55,855 nt of DNA from JALRBM01 sp964615445 (GCA_964615445.1 CAZTOK010000007.1:1-55855), one strand, 5' to 3'. Shown: positions 41,434 through 50,332, counted from the stretch's first letter. Notes: generated by a model from the letters alone, not told the origin. Numbers and translations: made by a program.

Positions 41434-41817
41434 ATGTTTATCCTTGGGATAATTTCATGGTGGTATGGCGCTGGATGGCGACAGCGCATTACCTTTCTTC
41501 AGGCGCGTTTAACTGGCGTGATGGATTTCTTTTCGATTGATTTGCTCCTGCGAACACTTTTTTCGCCGTTTCGCCAAATATCGGCAGGCCAGGTCCAGGG
41601 GCCAATTAATGTACAGCTTCGGGCTTTTTTTGATCAACTGATCTCGCGACTCATCGGAGGAGCAGTGCGGCTATTCATGATTATTTTCGGGACGATCACC
41701 ATTCTTCTTACTGCGGTGTTTGGCGGTCTTCTCATTGTGGCGTGGGCGTTTGTACCTGTCCTTCCTATTATTGGCGCTATTCTATGGCTCGTAAGGTGGA
41801 CACCGTGGAACCTGTAG
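41434..41817 (+). CDS. Small membrane protein preceding the Clp-like ATPase
   Basis: This 127-residue protein has an N-terminal hydrophobic segment MFILGIISWWYGAGW, an amphipathic middle part (FFSIDLLLRTLFSPFRQI) and two C-terminal transmembrane helices (about 75-122). The start ATG at 41434 agrees with the beginning of the hydrophobic segment. Its end overlaps the following AAA ATPase gene by 13 bp, so the two are translationally coupled and may form one membrane complex. No known family assigned. Confidence 0.65.
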   Translation: MFILGIISWWYGAGWRQRITFLQARLTGVMDFFSIDLLLRTLFSPFRQISAGQVQGPINVQLRAFFDQLISRLIGGAVRLFMIIFGTITILLTAVFGGLLIVAWAFVPVLPIIGAILWLVRWTPWNL

Positions 41818-44255
41818 GGTTTGAATATACGAGCATACGGGCCCAAAAAGCCCGATTTGCTCATGCTATCCAGGGAATGTGGGTAAACCTTTTTGTTATT
41901 TTGGCACTATTTTTATTCCTTGGGGGTGTCATGCTTATTGTACTGTCAGTGCCTATTGGCTGGTTAGTCCTAGGTCTAGCGGCGCTGCCACTCATGCTTA
42001 GCGAATGGTACACGCATCACCTAAAAGAACTTCCAGTAGCAACTACTCAAACTATCGACGCTGTACTGTCAACTGAAGTACTGGGACGACTTCCACAAAA
42101 TCCCAGTCCTAAACAGATTGCCGCAGTGGTAGGAACACTTTCTGGCGGCATGTTTTTTGGAGTACGCTATGGTCTAGGCGTGCAGTTCTTGCAAGATATC
42201 TCTTCTGAAGATGCGGCAGTAACCACGGAGGTATGGCAGCAAGCGTTGGTGCTCAAAAAGCAGCTTCAAAGTGAGCAAATAACTGCCCCTATACTTGTCG
42301 TTGCATTACTCCGCGCATTTCCAAGCCACGAAGAACTCCTGGCGCACCTTAAGCTTGACGACGATGATTTGTTACGAGGCATCGCCTGGCAGCAACATAT
42401 TCAAGCGCTCATTGATCACCATGCTAAGCCGAGACGGACAGGTGGTATCGCTCGTGACTGGTCATTTGGCTATATCCCGCTCCTTACTCGCTTTGGGCAA
42501 AATATCAGCGAACAAATTAGTCGTAGTGGCTTGATCACTACCGAGCTTGAGGCACATACAGATTCGCTTAATCAAATAATCCAAACGTTTAGCACTGGCG
42601 GGCGTCAAAATGTTGTTATGGTTGGTGCGAGCGGTGTTGGAAAAACGACGGTCGTTCATGCCTTTGCTGAGCGGCTGCTTGACGCTTCGGCTCGTATTCC
42701 TGAGGATCTTAAGTTTCGTCAAGTATTCCTCCTGGACGCATCGTCGCTTATTTCTGCAGCACCTGGGAAAGGTGAACTTGAAAACTTGGTTATGCAGGTG
42801 CTCGGCGAAGCCTATAATGCCAAAAATATTATTGTATGTCTTGATGATGCTCAGCTATTTTTTGAAGAAGGTGTGGGCTCGGTTGACCTTTCAAATGTCC
42901 TGCTTCCTGTTCTCGAAGCTGGGCGCCTGCGCACCATTCTTACCATGGACGAGCAGCGCTACCTACAAATTAGCCAACGTAATTCAGCACTCGTAAATGC
43001 ACTTAATCGTATAACGATAGGCGAGGCAACTAAGGACGAAACCCTGCTGGTTATGCAAGATCAGCTTATTATGACTGAATTTCGACGCAAAGTTACCTAT
43101 ACGTATCAGGCACTCGAAGAGGCGTATCGTCTGAGTGAACGCTACGTGCATGATCTTGCCATGCCAGGACGGGCAATTAAACTCATGGAATCGGCCGCTG
43201 GCTATGCCGAAAAAGGACTAGTGACGGCGCTTTCGGTGCAAAATGCTATTGAAAAAACGCTTGATATAAAAGTAGGCGTCGCAAGTGGCGAGTCGGAGCG
43301 CGCGACGCTCCTTAATCTCGAAGAACTTATTCATAAACGCATGATCAACCAAACGAGAGCAGTGGGCGTTGTCAGCGACGCGCTTCGGCGAGCGCGAGCA
43401 GGCGTACGTAATCAGAATCGTCCTATTGGTACGTTCTTATTTTTGGGTCCAACCGGTGTAGGTAAAACCGAGCTGGCAAAAGCCCTTGCTGACGTCTATT
43501 TTGGCGGTGAAGATCGTATGATTCGCGTTGATCTTAATGAGTACGTGCAGCCGCAAGATGTCTCGCGACTTATTGCCGACGGTGCAACTGACGCCTCGAG
43601 TCTTACTGCTCAGGCGATGAAGCAGCCATTTAGTGTGGTGCTGCTTGATGAAATTGAAAAGGCACACCCGAACGTGCTCACGACACTTCTTCAATTGCTC
43701 GACGAAGGCATTCTACGTGATATAAACAACCGAGAGGTGAGTTTCCGTGATGCGATTATTATTGCTACAAGTAACGCGGGGGCTGATAGAATTCGCGAAT
43801 ATATTGAGCGAGGCTATAATATTGAACAATTTGAACCACAGTTTATTAACGAGCTTATTAGTAGTAATCAATTTAAACCAGAGTTTTTGAATCGTTTTGA
43901 CGAAATAGTTACCTTTAGGCCACTAAATAAAGAAGAACTCGTGCAGGTGATTGACCTCATGCTTGTAGGTATTAATAAAACGCTTTCACTACAAAAGATA
44001 AGCGTTGCTGTAGCGGAGGATGCCAAGCTGTATTTAGTAGATAGAGGATATGATCCACGACTTGGTGCTCGCCCTATGCGCCGAGTCGTGCAACGCGCAG
44101 TGGAAAATACCGTAGCAAAGCAAATGCTTTCAGGGACGGCCGCACCCGGTTCGGTTATTCAGATTACCCTCGAACAAGTGCAACAGATCCTTGGCAGTGC
44201 TCAACAAGCAGACCAAATCATCGCTGAGAACCCGACGAAACCGGTGACACAGTAG
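41805..44255 (+). CDS. Membrane-anchored ClpA/ClpC-like double AAA+ ATPase
   Basis: This protein of about 816 residues begins with a short cytoplasmic segment and two transmembrane helices (about 30-75). A degenerate N-domain-like region comes next, then two AAA+ modules. The first has Walker A GASGVGKTT (about 276) and IIVCLDDAQLFF. The second has LRRARAGVRNQNRPIGTFLF, Walker A GPTGVGKTE (about 549), VVLLDEIEKAHPNVLTTLLQ, and the ClpB-type end RGYDPRLGARPMRR. Clp unfoldases are normally soluble, so the membrane anchor is notable. No ClpP gene or clear ClpP-docking loop is seen. The GTG at 41805 has AAGGTGG 5 nt upstream; an ATG at 41784 is the alternative. Confidence 0.88.
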   Translation: MEPVGFEYTSIRAQKARFAHAIQGMWVNLFVILALFLFLGGVMLIVLSVPIGWLVLGLAALPLMLSEWYTHHLKELPVATTQTIDAVLSTEVLGRLPQNPSPKQIAAVVGTLSGGMFFGVRYGLGVQFLQDISSEDAAVTTEVWQQALVLKKQLQSEQITAPILVVALLRAFPSHEELLAHLKLDDDDLLRGIAWQQHIQALIDHHAKPRRTGGIARDWSFGYIPLLTRFGQNISEQISRSGLITTELEAHTDSLNQIIQTFSTGGRQNVVMVGASGVGKTTVVHAFAERLLDASARIPEDLKFRQVFLLDASSLISAAPGKGELENLVMQVLGEAYNAKNIIVCLDDAQLFFEEGVGSVDLSNVLLPVLEAGRLRTILTMDEQRYLQISQRNSALVNALNRITIGEATKDETLLVMQDQLIMTEFRRKVTYTYQALEEAYRLSERYVHDLAMPGRAIKLMESAAGYAEKGLVTALSVQNAIEKTLDIKVGVASGESERATLLNLEELIHKRMINQTRAVGVVSDALRRARAGVRNQNRPIGTFLFLGPTGVGKTELAKALADVYFGGEDRMIRVDLNEYVQPQDVSRLIADGATDASSLTAQAMKQPFSVVLLDEIEKAHPNVLTTLLQLLDEGILRDINNREVSFRDAIIIATSNAGADRIREYIERGYNIEQFEPQFINELISSNQFKPEFLNRFDEIVTFRPLNKEELVQVIDLMLVGINKTLSLQKISVAVAEDAKLYLVDRGYDPRLGARPMRRVVQRAVENTVAKQMLSGTAAPGSVIQITLEQVQQILGSAQQADQIIAENPTKPVTQ

Positions 44256-44381
44256 CAAAAACAATGTATGGTAGTTGACACATCGCATGTGTTATTTGTG
44301 ATGTTTTTCACCACACTTATGACTTGTGAAGTCAATATACGTATGTAATACTTATGCTTGGGTCTAAAAAGGGAGGGCGAT

Positions 44382-45041
44382 TTGGACAGCGGGATAGTTT
44401 GCGCCGTTATTGGAGCAGCGATTGCTTCATACGGTGTGGTAAGGTACGTTATTGGCATTTTAAAGCACGGTACAAAGCCGCGCATGGCATCATGGGTGGC
44501 ATGGGGAACGGGCAATCTGGTCTTTACCATTGCCGCGTTCGCTGAACATTCATATGTGGGCGCCGCTATCAACGCGGTAGCGACACTGGCGAACCTGATT
44601 GTAATTGGTGCGAGTATTTACAAAAAGGTAGAAGGCCGGCCGAGCGATATTATCGATTGGACGTGTCTGGTCAGTTCAGTTATCTGCGTTGGTGCTATTA
44701 TTGTCGCACCAGGCGACATGCTCTTCGGTGCCATTTTCGGTATGCTGGCCAACGCCGCGGCCACTATTCCCACCGTGCGACACGCATGGACAAAACCAAA
44801 CGAAGAGACCTGGCAGCTTTTTGCTGCAAACGGCACTGCAGGTGCACTGTCGCTTATCAGCATCATCACAATGGATGGGTTTATGCTGGAAACAACAGCT
44901 GGTCCGCTTATGACTGTCGTTGGAAGTTCAAGCCTGGTTATGATTGTGCTGGGGAGAAAGTGGCTTATGAGGGCAGAGACGTTTGTAGAAGAGGTCGGCG
45001 AAAGATTTCTCGACTTACCTATCGAGGCTGATGCTGAGTAG
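44382..45041 (+). CDS. Polytopic membrane protein with PQ-loop-like repeats
   Basis: This 219-residue protein has about seven short hydrophobic helices. The loop segment KHGTKPRMASWVAWGTGNL (about 25-43) and the later AWTKPNEETWQLFAANGTAG resemble the Pro/Trp-containing turns of SWEET/PQ-loop-like small transporters, with two related halves. Substrate unknown. The start is a TTG at 44382, 4 nt after GGGAGGG; an upstream frame to 44358 lacks this. It lies just before, and convergent with, the SDR gene. Confidence 0.6.
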   Translation: MDSGIVCAVIGAAIASYGVVRYVIGILKHGTKPRMASWVAWGTGNLVFTIAAFAEHSYVGAAINAVATLANLIVIGASIYKKVEGRPSDIIDWTCLVSSVICVGAIIVAPGDMLFGAIFGMLANAAATIPTVRHAWTKPNEETWQLFAANGTAGALSLISIITMDGFMLETTAGPLMTVVGSSSLVMIVLGRKWLMRAETFVEEVGERFLDLPIEADAE

Positions 45042-45045
45042 CATT

Positions 45046-45852
45046 CTACAGGCCTTTTTGCAGTGATTTTTTTGCTATAGCAATCGTTGTTTTTACCGGT
45101 AATAGTCGCGGTAAAAGGGATCGAAGGTAGGCACTCGTAGTATCTACTATGTAGGGCCTACCTTTTTCAATAGCATGAAATGCGGCGGCGACTGCTTGTT
45201 CGGGCGTGCGCTTCTTCCTTTTAATAGCTGGACTTACGGTGCCATTGGCGGCAAACCCAGCAGAGGTATGGAAGTGAGTGTCAGTAGGAGCAGGGCAAAG
45301 TGCGGTTATATGTAATCCTTTATCATGATATTCGCCCCAAAGCGCTTCGGTAAATGACAGCACGAACGCTTTTGTTGCACCGTACATCGCCATAGTAGGA
45401 CCTGGCCAAAATGACGCCGATGATGAGCCGACATTAACAATAATCCCGCGTTTCTGCTCTACCATACGAGGAAGGAAAAGGTAGGTGAGCTGCGCAACTG
45501 TTGCTGCATTCACTATGAGCTCGGCATGCTCTGTTTTAAGGTTAAGAGTGTGACTTGGGCCGCGTGTGCCGAACCCTGCGGCATTAACGAGTATGCCGAT
45601 GGTCTGATGCTCTGCTTGTACTTGCTTGGCAATTATGTCTGGTGCATCTTCACGACTAAGGTCAATAGCGATGCTGCTGGTTGTCGTATGAGACGACTCT
45701 TTAATTTTTTGAGCCGTAACCGCCAACTCCTCTTTAGAAAGTGCTACTAAAATAATATGTTTCACACCGCGCGCTGCGAGTTCGTAGGCAAAAGCCTGCC
45801 CAATACCTGATGAAGCGCCAGTAACGAGCGCGGTTTGACCATTAAAATCCAT
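45046..45852 (-). CDS. Short-chain dehydrogenase/reductase
   Basis: This 268-residue SDR uses NAD(P)H to oxidise or reduce an unknown alcohol or carbonyl. It shows TGASSGIGQAFAYELAARG (nucleotide loop, about 12-30), NAAGFGTRG, the catalytic Ser in NVGSSSASF, and Tyr-Lys in MYGATKAFVLSF (about 155). The C-terminal part is basic and partly hydrophobic. It follows the ArsR-type regulator by 3 bp in the same operon, so it is probably controlled by it. Confidence 0.9.
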   Translation of the reverse strand: MDFNGQTALVTGASSGIGQAFAYELAARGVKHIILVALSKEELAVTAQKIKESSHTTTSSIAIDLSREDAPDIIAKQVQAEHQTIGILVNAAGFGTRGPSHTLNLKTEHAELIVNAATVAQLTYLFLPRMVEQKRGIIVNVGSSSASFWPGPTMAMYGATKAFVLSFTEALWGEYHDKGLHITALCPAPTDTHFHTSAGFAANGTVSPAIKRKKRTPEQAVAAAFHAIEKGRPYIVDTTSAYLRSLLPRLLPVKTTIAIAKKSLQKGL

Positions 45853-45855
45853 AGC

Positions 45856-46170
45856 TTACAATTTTCCCTGTTTAAATTTTTGTGATGCCTCAAGTGCTGC
45901 TATGAATTGCTTTACGAGAGCAATACCGTTTTTAACACTAAGCGAGTAGAGCCTCTTTGTACCGTTTCTCTCTACGCGCACCAGTCCGGCCGTTTGGAGG
46001 ACTTTGAGATGGTGGGAAACAGCCGGACGTGAAAGCGGCATGTACTGTGTGAGTTCGTTGACACTCAACTGCGAATGTTCGCAGAGAAGCAGAATGATTT
46101 GCTGTCGATGTTCTTCGCCTACAGCAATAAAGACGGGCGCTGCTTTTTTAAATGTTTCAATCGGATTCAT
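45856..46170 (-). CDS. ArsR-family transcriptional regulator
   Basis: This 104-residue winged-helix protein shows EEHRQQIILLLCEHSQLSVNELTQYMPLSRPAVSHHLKVLQTAGLV, with the recognition helix at SRPAVSHHLKVL, then a beta wing VRVERNGTKRLYSL. The metal-binding CVC motif of arsenic or cadmium sensors is absent; one Cys sits in LLCEHS. The effector is unknown. It probably represses itself and the SDR gene behind it. Just upstream is an AT-rich stretch (GTTTAAACC) that could hold the operator. Confidence 0.9.
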   Translation of the reverse strand: MNPIETFKKAAPVFIAVGEEHRQQIILLLCEHSQLSVNELTQYMPLSRPAVSHHLKVLQTAGLVRVERNGTKRLYSLSVKNGIALVKQFIAALEASQKFKQGKL

Positions 46171-46213
46171 ATGTTTAATAGTTTAAACCAATAAAAATAA
46201 AAGCACAACAAAA

Positions 46214-46291
46214 ACCCTCCCAAATTACTCAAATACACGTTGAATAATTTGGGAGGGTCTGGTCCTACAGCCGAATGGCTGCAAGACCAGA
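46214..46291 (-). terminator. Tandem hairpins after the 46306 gene
   Basis: On the minus strand a hairpin at 46260-46291 (CTGGTC/GACCAG with an inner CAGCC/GGCTG stem) precedes a 14-bp perfect stem (46214-46227 with 46245-46258) followed by TTTTTGTTGTG. Confidence 0.85.
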
Positions 46292-46305
46292 GTCAGATAT
46301 CTCCC

Positions 46306-46587
46306 TCACCAATGGTTCGCCCTACGCTCGCTGAGCACCGTGGTGATGCCCGCTGCGTAGGTGCACAGTCCCGACAGCATGCCGCCGCCAAGACCGGCGA
46401 GTGCGATGGTGGAGGCAACCTTCTCGAAGGGAGAAAGGTCTGCCAACCAGTCGAAGTAGATGTCGTTCTTGTAGAGAACGTACACGACCACGCACAGGAT
46501 GGCGGCGAACAACACTGCCAACGCGCGCCACACCGCCGTCATGGCGGGGGTCATGGCCAGCCTGTGTGCCTGAACGATGAGGTTCAT
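46306..46587 (-). CDS. Small two-helix membrane protein
   Basis: No family recognised. The 93-residue protein has two transmembrane helices (about 19-40 and 58-82; the second is Gly-rich, ALAGLGGGMLSGLCTY). It ends RRANHW. The start at 46587 follows GGAAGGATA at good spacing; the frame is open to 46602. It is a stand-alone GC-rich gene with promoter TTGCTA-17-TATAAT and a strong double terminator. Confidence 0.62.
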   Translation of the reverse strand: MNLIVQAHRLAMTPAMTAVWRALAVLFAAILCVVVYVLYKNDIYFDWLADLSPFEKVASTIALAGLGGGMLSGLCTYAAGITTVLSERRANHW

Positions 46588-46626
46588 GGAGTATCCTTCC
46601 AATCGAGAGGATGATCTAACAGAAAG

Positions 46627-46655
46627 ATTATATCATAAAAACATATAATTAGCAA
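46627..46655 (-). promoter_or_regulatory. Promoter of the 46306 gene
   Basis: On the minus strand TTGCTA (46650-46655) and TATAAT (46627-46632) with a 17-bp spacer. Confidence 0.75.
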
Positions 46656-46676
46656 TACATAAGCAGAATGAAGAAT

Positions 46677-47057
46677 CTATTCTAGATCTATAAGTTCGAT
46701 GTCAAATACAAGGTCGCTATTCGGTGGAATATTAGAAGCCGCTCGCGCTGAGCCGTATGCCATTGCTGAGGGAATAATAAGTCGACGGGTACCACCTACT
46801 TTCATGCCAGGAACACCTTTGCCCCATCCCTCAATCACTTGATGGAGGCCGAAGGTTGCTGGCTTTCCAAAATCGTGGCTACTTTGGAAAATAGTTCCAT
46901 CTTTACATAACGCACCGGTATAATGAGCGGTAATAGTTGCATCTTTAGGAACTTCTGGTCCGGTTCCAGGAATAAGGTCGATGATTTGGAGCTCATCTAC
47001 CTGATCAATCGGATTAAATTCATTGAGTTTAGTACCTTCAAGTGGAGATGTATTCAT
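46677..47057 (-). CDS. FKBP-type peptidyl-prolyl isomerase
   Basis: This 126-residue single-domain FKBP speeds cis/trans isomerisation of X-Pro bonds. Motifs are LQIIDLIPGTGPEVPKDAT, ITAHYTGAL, GTIFQSSHDFGKPATFGL, VIEGWGKGVPGMKVGGTRRLIIPSAMAYG, and IPPNSDLVFDIELIDLE. No signal peptide is seen, so it is probably cytoplasmic. The ATG at 47057 is preferred; the frame extends to 47126 but would overlap the divergent gene's promoter region. Confidence 0.93.
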   Translation of the reverse strand: MNTSPLEGTKLNEFNPIDQVDELQIIDLIPGTGPEVPKDATITAHYTGALCKDGTIFQSSHDFGKPATFGLHQVIEGWGKGVPGMKVGGTRRLIIPSAMAYGSARAASNIPPNSDLVFDIELIDLE

Positions 47058-47091
47058 ATATGTAGTATATAAAAAGTGTATACTTGTTGCT

Positions 47092-47670
47092 ATGCCAATA
47101 TATGATGCGGTAGTTGTATGTGGCACGTGCCTTCAAGACGACAATACCTTTTTGCCATTTGTGTACGCAGAAATAGACCGAGCTATAGAGCTGCTACGGC
47201 AGAGACAAGCAGAAGTGTTTGTGTTTTGCGGCTACTACTGGGCCGGCGAAACGTTTCGCGGTATTCGCGAGTGTGACGTTGCTGAAGCGTATGTACGGCA
47301 GCGATACCCCGAATACCTTCCTTACTTTTTAAAGGAAGATCGTTCGACTGTTGTACAGGAAAACTGGGGCTTTTTGAGGCTAACATACCCGAGTTTATGG
47401 CGAATTCACCAAGTGACCATTGCACCACTACTTCCACGAATGCAGTATGTAGCTGATTGGATTTACGGCGATGACGGTGAACTTACTTTTGAGGTACTTG
47501 AAGGTATAGAAGTACCCGATTTTCCTTTTGAAGAGAAAAACTTAGAGATTGCAAAGTGCATCTTTTCGACAATGGATCGTGGAGACATGGACTTTCTCAT
47601 TCAGGATGGAGTTTCGCGTTGGCAAGAGTACTGGGATAGTCATCTAGGCTGCGCGCGTTGTTTTGGCTAA
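47092..47670 (+). CDS. YdcF/DUF218-like protein
   Basis: This 192-residue protein resembles the DUF218 (YdcF/SanA/ElyC) fold: IYDAVVVCGTCLQDDNT at the start, IDRAIELLRQRQAEVFVFCGYY, then ECDVAEAYVRQRYPEYLPYF and EDRSTVVQENWGFLR, the conserved Glu/Thr/Asn segment of the family. ElyC acts on cell-envelope lipid carriers in enterobacteria; here the role is unknown and there is no membrane anchor. The start at 47092 matches the family; the frame is open to 47023. Confidence 0.72.
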   Translation: MPIYDAVVVCGTCLQDDNTFLPFVYAEIDRAIELLRQRQAEVFVFCGYYWAGETFRGIRECDVAEAYVRQRYPEYLPYFLKEDRSTVVQENWGFLRLTYPSLWRIHQVTIAPLLPRMQYVADWIYGDDGELTFEVLEGIEVPDFPFEEKNLEIAKCIFSTMDRGDMDFLIQDGVSRWQEYWDSHLGCARCFG

Positions 47671-47677
47671 TGAAAAC

Positions 47678-47725
47678 GGCGTCCCCTTCTCCTGCTCATT
47701 ATTTACGAGCGGAGAAGGGGACGCC
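47678..47725. terminator. Bidirectional hairpin between convergent genes
   Basis: A 15-bp stem (GGCGTCCCCTTCTCC with GGAGAAGGGGACGCC), extended by an inner GCTC/GAGC pair. Confidence 0.8.
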
Positions 47726-47731
47726 ACAACA

Positions 47732-48106
47732 CTACCCTGCTTGGATAATCCCGCGAATCAGCGTTTCAAGATGTTTAGCAAGTTCGTAGGCAACGTTTGG
47801 ATTTGTAAGAGCACCACGTGCAACGTACGACTGAATGAGATCTTGGCTGCGAAACTCAACAAACGTAGCCTCATCTGCGAAGCTGTAGTTTTTCTTATCA
47901 TCTCGAAAGCGAAGGTTGCTGTAACTACGTGCGACTTCGTTTTCAATACGACTGAACTCAGGACCGCTCACCTGTTCAAGCCGTAAATCGGCGTACCATC
48001 CAGCATACGACCAAGTAACGACATCATTTACTGGCGTAGAAACACCTAGCCATACCCTATTATTCATCCCCATCATGGGATAGATGACAATATGGGCGAC
48101 TCGCAT
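47732..48106 (-). CDS. Hypothetical 124-residue protein
   Basis: No family recognised. The protein begins MRVAHIVIYPMMGMNNRVWLGV and contains WSYAGWYADLRLEQV. Its end is helical (NVAYELAKHLETLIRGII). There is no signal or membrane helix. GAGGAAGGA precedes the ATG. It is a single-gene unit with a shared bidirectional terminator. Confidence 0.58.
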   Translation of the reverse strand: MRVAHIVIYPMMGMNNRVWLGVSTPVNDVVTWSYAGWYADLRLEQVSGPEFSRIENEVARSYSNLRFRDDKKNYSFADEATFVEFRSQDLIQSYVARGALTNPNVAYELAKHLETLIRGIIQAG

Positions 48107-48239
48107 GAGCGTGTCCTTCCTCAGTTTGGCAACAGGTATACTATAGCATGCGTAACTTGTTAAAAATATAGGTTTTTAGCCATACTATTCAACTTTTCGT
48201 TAATCTCGGCCACCGCCATTATCACAGAGCACCACACTA

Positions 48240-48794
48240 TTAAATAGAGGCCGGCATAAGGTGCAATAAGAATTGGGCCAATTGGGTAATCTCACCTCCA
48301 CGATTTGCTGCAGGACAAGTCACTCCTTCAAAGGCGACAAGCTGGAGAAGTCGCAATTCTTTCAATTCCTCCTCTGATTGTGGAGCAGTTTGAGCTGCTT
48401 GTTCTAATGCTAGAGCGGCTTCCTTGGAGCTAGCAAGTGTTTTGAGTCTGCTCGGTTTTATTTCTTCGCGCAAATTGTGAGCAAGCCGTAATTTATCATC
48501 TTGTAGTGATAGGGGGTTATCAATAAAGCGGCCATAGAGCATAAAGGAAGGTAAGACGCCGAGTCCGATACTTCTTGCGAATTCTGTAAGGATTTCTTCA
48601 TCCACAACTTTATTAACCAGCTCATCCCACTCGTACCCCTCAACCTTTTGTACAGTCAATAACGCAAGAGATTGAGCGATAGAGACTAATCCTTGTTGAG
48701 ACGTGATATTAAGCCCGTCAGCTACGCTGTTATGTACTAACCCTTCAAAGGTATGGGTTAAAACCGCATGCTCTTTTTCGGGTGTCGTCGCCAA
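48240..48794 (-). CDS. Hypothetical 184-residue protein
   Basis: No family recognised. The protein is mostly helical, with a likely amphipathic region rich in Glu and Ala (SKEAALALEQAAQTAPQSEE) and a C-terminal VTCPAANRGGEITQLAQFLL segment. It lies 21 bp after the 48816 gene on the same strand, so the two may be co-transcribed. Composition is like that of the core genes. Confidence 0.55.
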   Translation of the reverse strand: MATTPEKEHAVLTHTFEGLVHNSVADGLNITSQQGLVSIAQSLALLTVQKVEGYEWDELVNKVVDEEILTEFARSIGLGVLPSFMLYGRFIDNPLSLQDDKLRLAHNLREEIKPSRLKTLASSKEAALALEQAAQTAPQSEEELKELRLLQLVAFEGVTCPAANRGGEITQLAQFLLHLMPASI

Positions 48795-48815
48795 TGTACT
48801 AATGTCAGGCTGAGC

Positions 48816-49190
48816 TTACTGTGTTATATCGATTGCCCTTGCGAGACCTATAAGAAGGCGCTTCGCTGCTTCTTCGCCGTATTCGCCTACGGGTATGTAG
48901 GGCTCTTCAAGGCTAGGCTTTGAATATTCAGACGTTGTCAAGGCGCTTACATATGTATTAAAACGACCTTTGGCGTGTGCAAAAGAAGGTGATTGTAACG
49001 CTCTCTGAAATCCAGGCGACTCCTCGTCGACGGAATACTCATGCCTCATCGCCTCTACTACTTCAATAGGCCTAGCGTCACTTTCTTTGATGACGCAGGT
49101 TATATCGGTAGTAAGTTCTCCTAGCAGCTTCCTAATGTAGGCTTTATTTGGAAGGTGTTCTAGGGTGTGCGGAGCGCATTCCATAGTCAT
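48816..49190 (-). CDS. Hypothetical 124-residue protein
   Basis: No family recognised. The protein is acidic and helical, beginning MTMECAPHTLEHLPNKAYI. A conserved-looking end reads IPVGEYGEEAAKRLLIGLARAI. An alternative start is the second Met. It may form an operon with the 48240 gene, also unknown, which starts 21 bp later. Confidence 0.5.
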   Translation of the reverse strand: MTMECAPHTLEHLPNKAYIRKLLGELTTDITCVIKESDARPIEVVEAMRHEYSVDEESPGFQRALQSPSFAHAKGRFNTYVSALTTSEYSKPSLEEPYIPVGEYGEEAAKRLLIGLARAIDITQ

Positions 49191-49320
49191 GGTTGTTGCT
49201 TTCTGGGAAATTTAATGGTTTTGTTGCTAAACAATAGTAATACATACACATAGTATGTGTAAATAGTTAAAATAATAAAATATGACTTACACTAATCACT
49301 TCAATGAAGATAAAAAATAG

Positions 49321-49342
49321 CACCTTAAGGTTTAGGTGCCTT
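49321..49342 (-). terminator. Small hairpin with T-run on the minus strand
   Basis: GCACCT and AGGTGC form a 6-bp stem followed on the minus strand by TATTTTTTAT, downstream of the stronger 49370 hairpin. The rest of 49191-49369 is AT-rich and holds no gene that I can support. Confidence 0.45.
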
Positions 49343-49369
49343 GTACTATAATTTCTAAAATTTATTTTA

Positions 49370-49410
49370 GCGGCCAGGACACGAAAGTACTACTTCCGTG
49401 TCCAGGCCGC
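49370..49410 (-). terminator. Hairpin after the 49424 gene
   Basis: A stem of GCGGCC plus AGGACACG paired with CGTGTCC and GGCCGC (one bulge), followed on the minus strand by T-rich sequence. Confidence 0.75.
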
Positions 49411-49423
49411 CTCTGGGTGACTG

Positions 49424-49765
49424 CTAGTGCCATCCACTTCGAGCTCTGATCAGACCATCAGCTGCGGGAACGAGTGTCAGTTTGCGCCAGTTGGCTTCGC
49501 CAACTAGTTGGCCGTTGATAGCGAACAGAATGACCTGAACAGACTGTTCGGTGATCTCACTTTCAGGCTTCACAAGGAAGCTATAGGTGTTACTAGTGTC
49601 CTTGGAAGTAAGCGAAAATGGTGTATCACGCATGTTTGTGAAGAACTCGAGACTAAAGGTCTCATTGGCATTGAAACCAAGCGCTACTTCCATAAGACGC
49701 TTCATTGCTTCTGCAGCCGAGGGCTGGAAAAGCCCATATGAGTTGTCTGAAGAGAACGGATCCAC
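49424..49765 (-). CDS. Hypothetical 113-residue protein
   Basis: No family recognised. The protein is probably a small beta-rich domain (NETFSLEFFTNMRDTPFSL, SFLVKPESEITEQSVQVILFAING). It ends LIRARSGWH. The start is GTG at 49765 after GGGAGA; no stronger alternative is seen. It is a stand-alone gene with its own hairpin terminator. Confidence 0.58.
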   Translation of the reverse strand: MDPFSSDNSYGLFQPSAAEAMKRLMEVALGFNANETFSLEFFTNMRDTPFSLTSKDTSNTYSFLVKPESEITEQSVQVILFAINGQLVGEANWRKLTLVPAADGLIRARSGWH

Positions 49766-49864
49766 GCCTATCTCCCAAGTGATTCGACAGTGTGAACTGA
49801 ATATACTGTAACATATTTTTATGCTTCGATAGATACTTCTCTAGAACGGGTGGATATGAGAGAA

Positions 49865-50269
49865 TCAAGTTCTCGTTAAATCATTTATTTTTTCACTAAT
49901 CTCAGCAACAATTTTACGTGTTGTATTCTCATCTTGGCCTCTTGGGTCTTGAATTTCCCAGTAAAGTACTCGACCATCGTTCTTTAACCATTCCGGCCAG
50001 GTTTCAGGCTCGGCCATGACGACTAGTTGATCGTAATCAGAAGCCAGTTTTTCGGTTAATTGCGTGCGAATGTTATAAATCATGTCAATTCCATAGGTAT
50101 CGCGCATGACGCGCACGATAGTGGCGGCTCCAGGGCGTTCGGCAAGTGTTGCTCTTGGTGTGTCAACGTTAGTTCCGGCCGAATCGGCCTGGCCACCTTT
50201 TTGGCGATACAATTCCATGGCTGCTTGGCTACGCCCGACGTTTGCCTGACAAATAAATAATAGCTTCAT
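49865..50269 (-). CDS. Low-molecular-weight protein-tyrosine-phosphatase-like protein
   Basis: This 134-residue protein has the LMW-PTP/arsenate reductase signature at the N terminus: LLFICQANVGRSQAAMEL, in which Cys7 and Arg13 form CX5R followed by Ser. The C-terminal DP-containing loop is WEIQDPRGQDENTTR. Arsenate reductases would need extra Cys residues, which are not present, so a phosphatase is more likely. Targets could include a protein kinase cognate not in this window. Confidence 0.85.
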   Translation of the reverse strand: MKLLFICQANVGRSQAAMELYRQKGGQADSAGTNVDTPRATLAERPGAATIVRVMRDTYGIDMIYNIRTQLTEKLASDYDQLVVMAEPETWPEWLKNDGRVLYWEIQDPRGQDENTTRKIVAEISEKINDLTRT

Positions 50270-50304
50270 ATCACCATAGTACAGTGTTGCAGATGAAATA
50301 GGAA

Positions 50305-50332
50305 TTGATATTCCGTGATTTTATGTTAAAAT
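50305..50332 (+). promoter_or_regulatory. Promoter of the 50371 gene
   Basis: TTGATA (50305-50310) and TAAAAT (50327-50332), spacer 16 bp. Confidence 0.65.
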
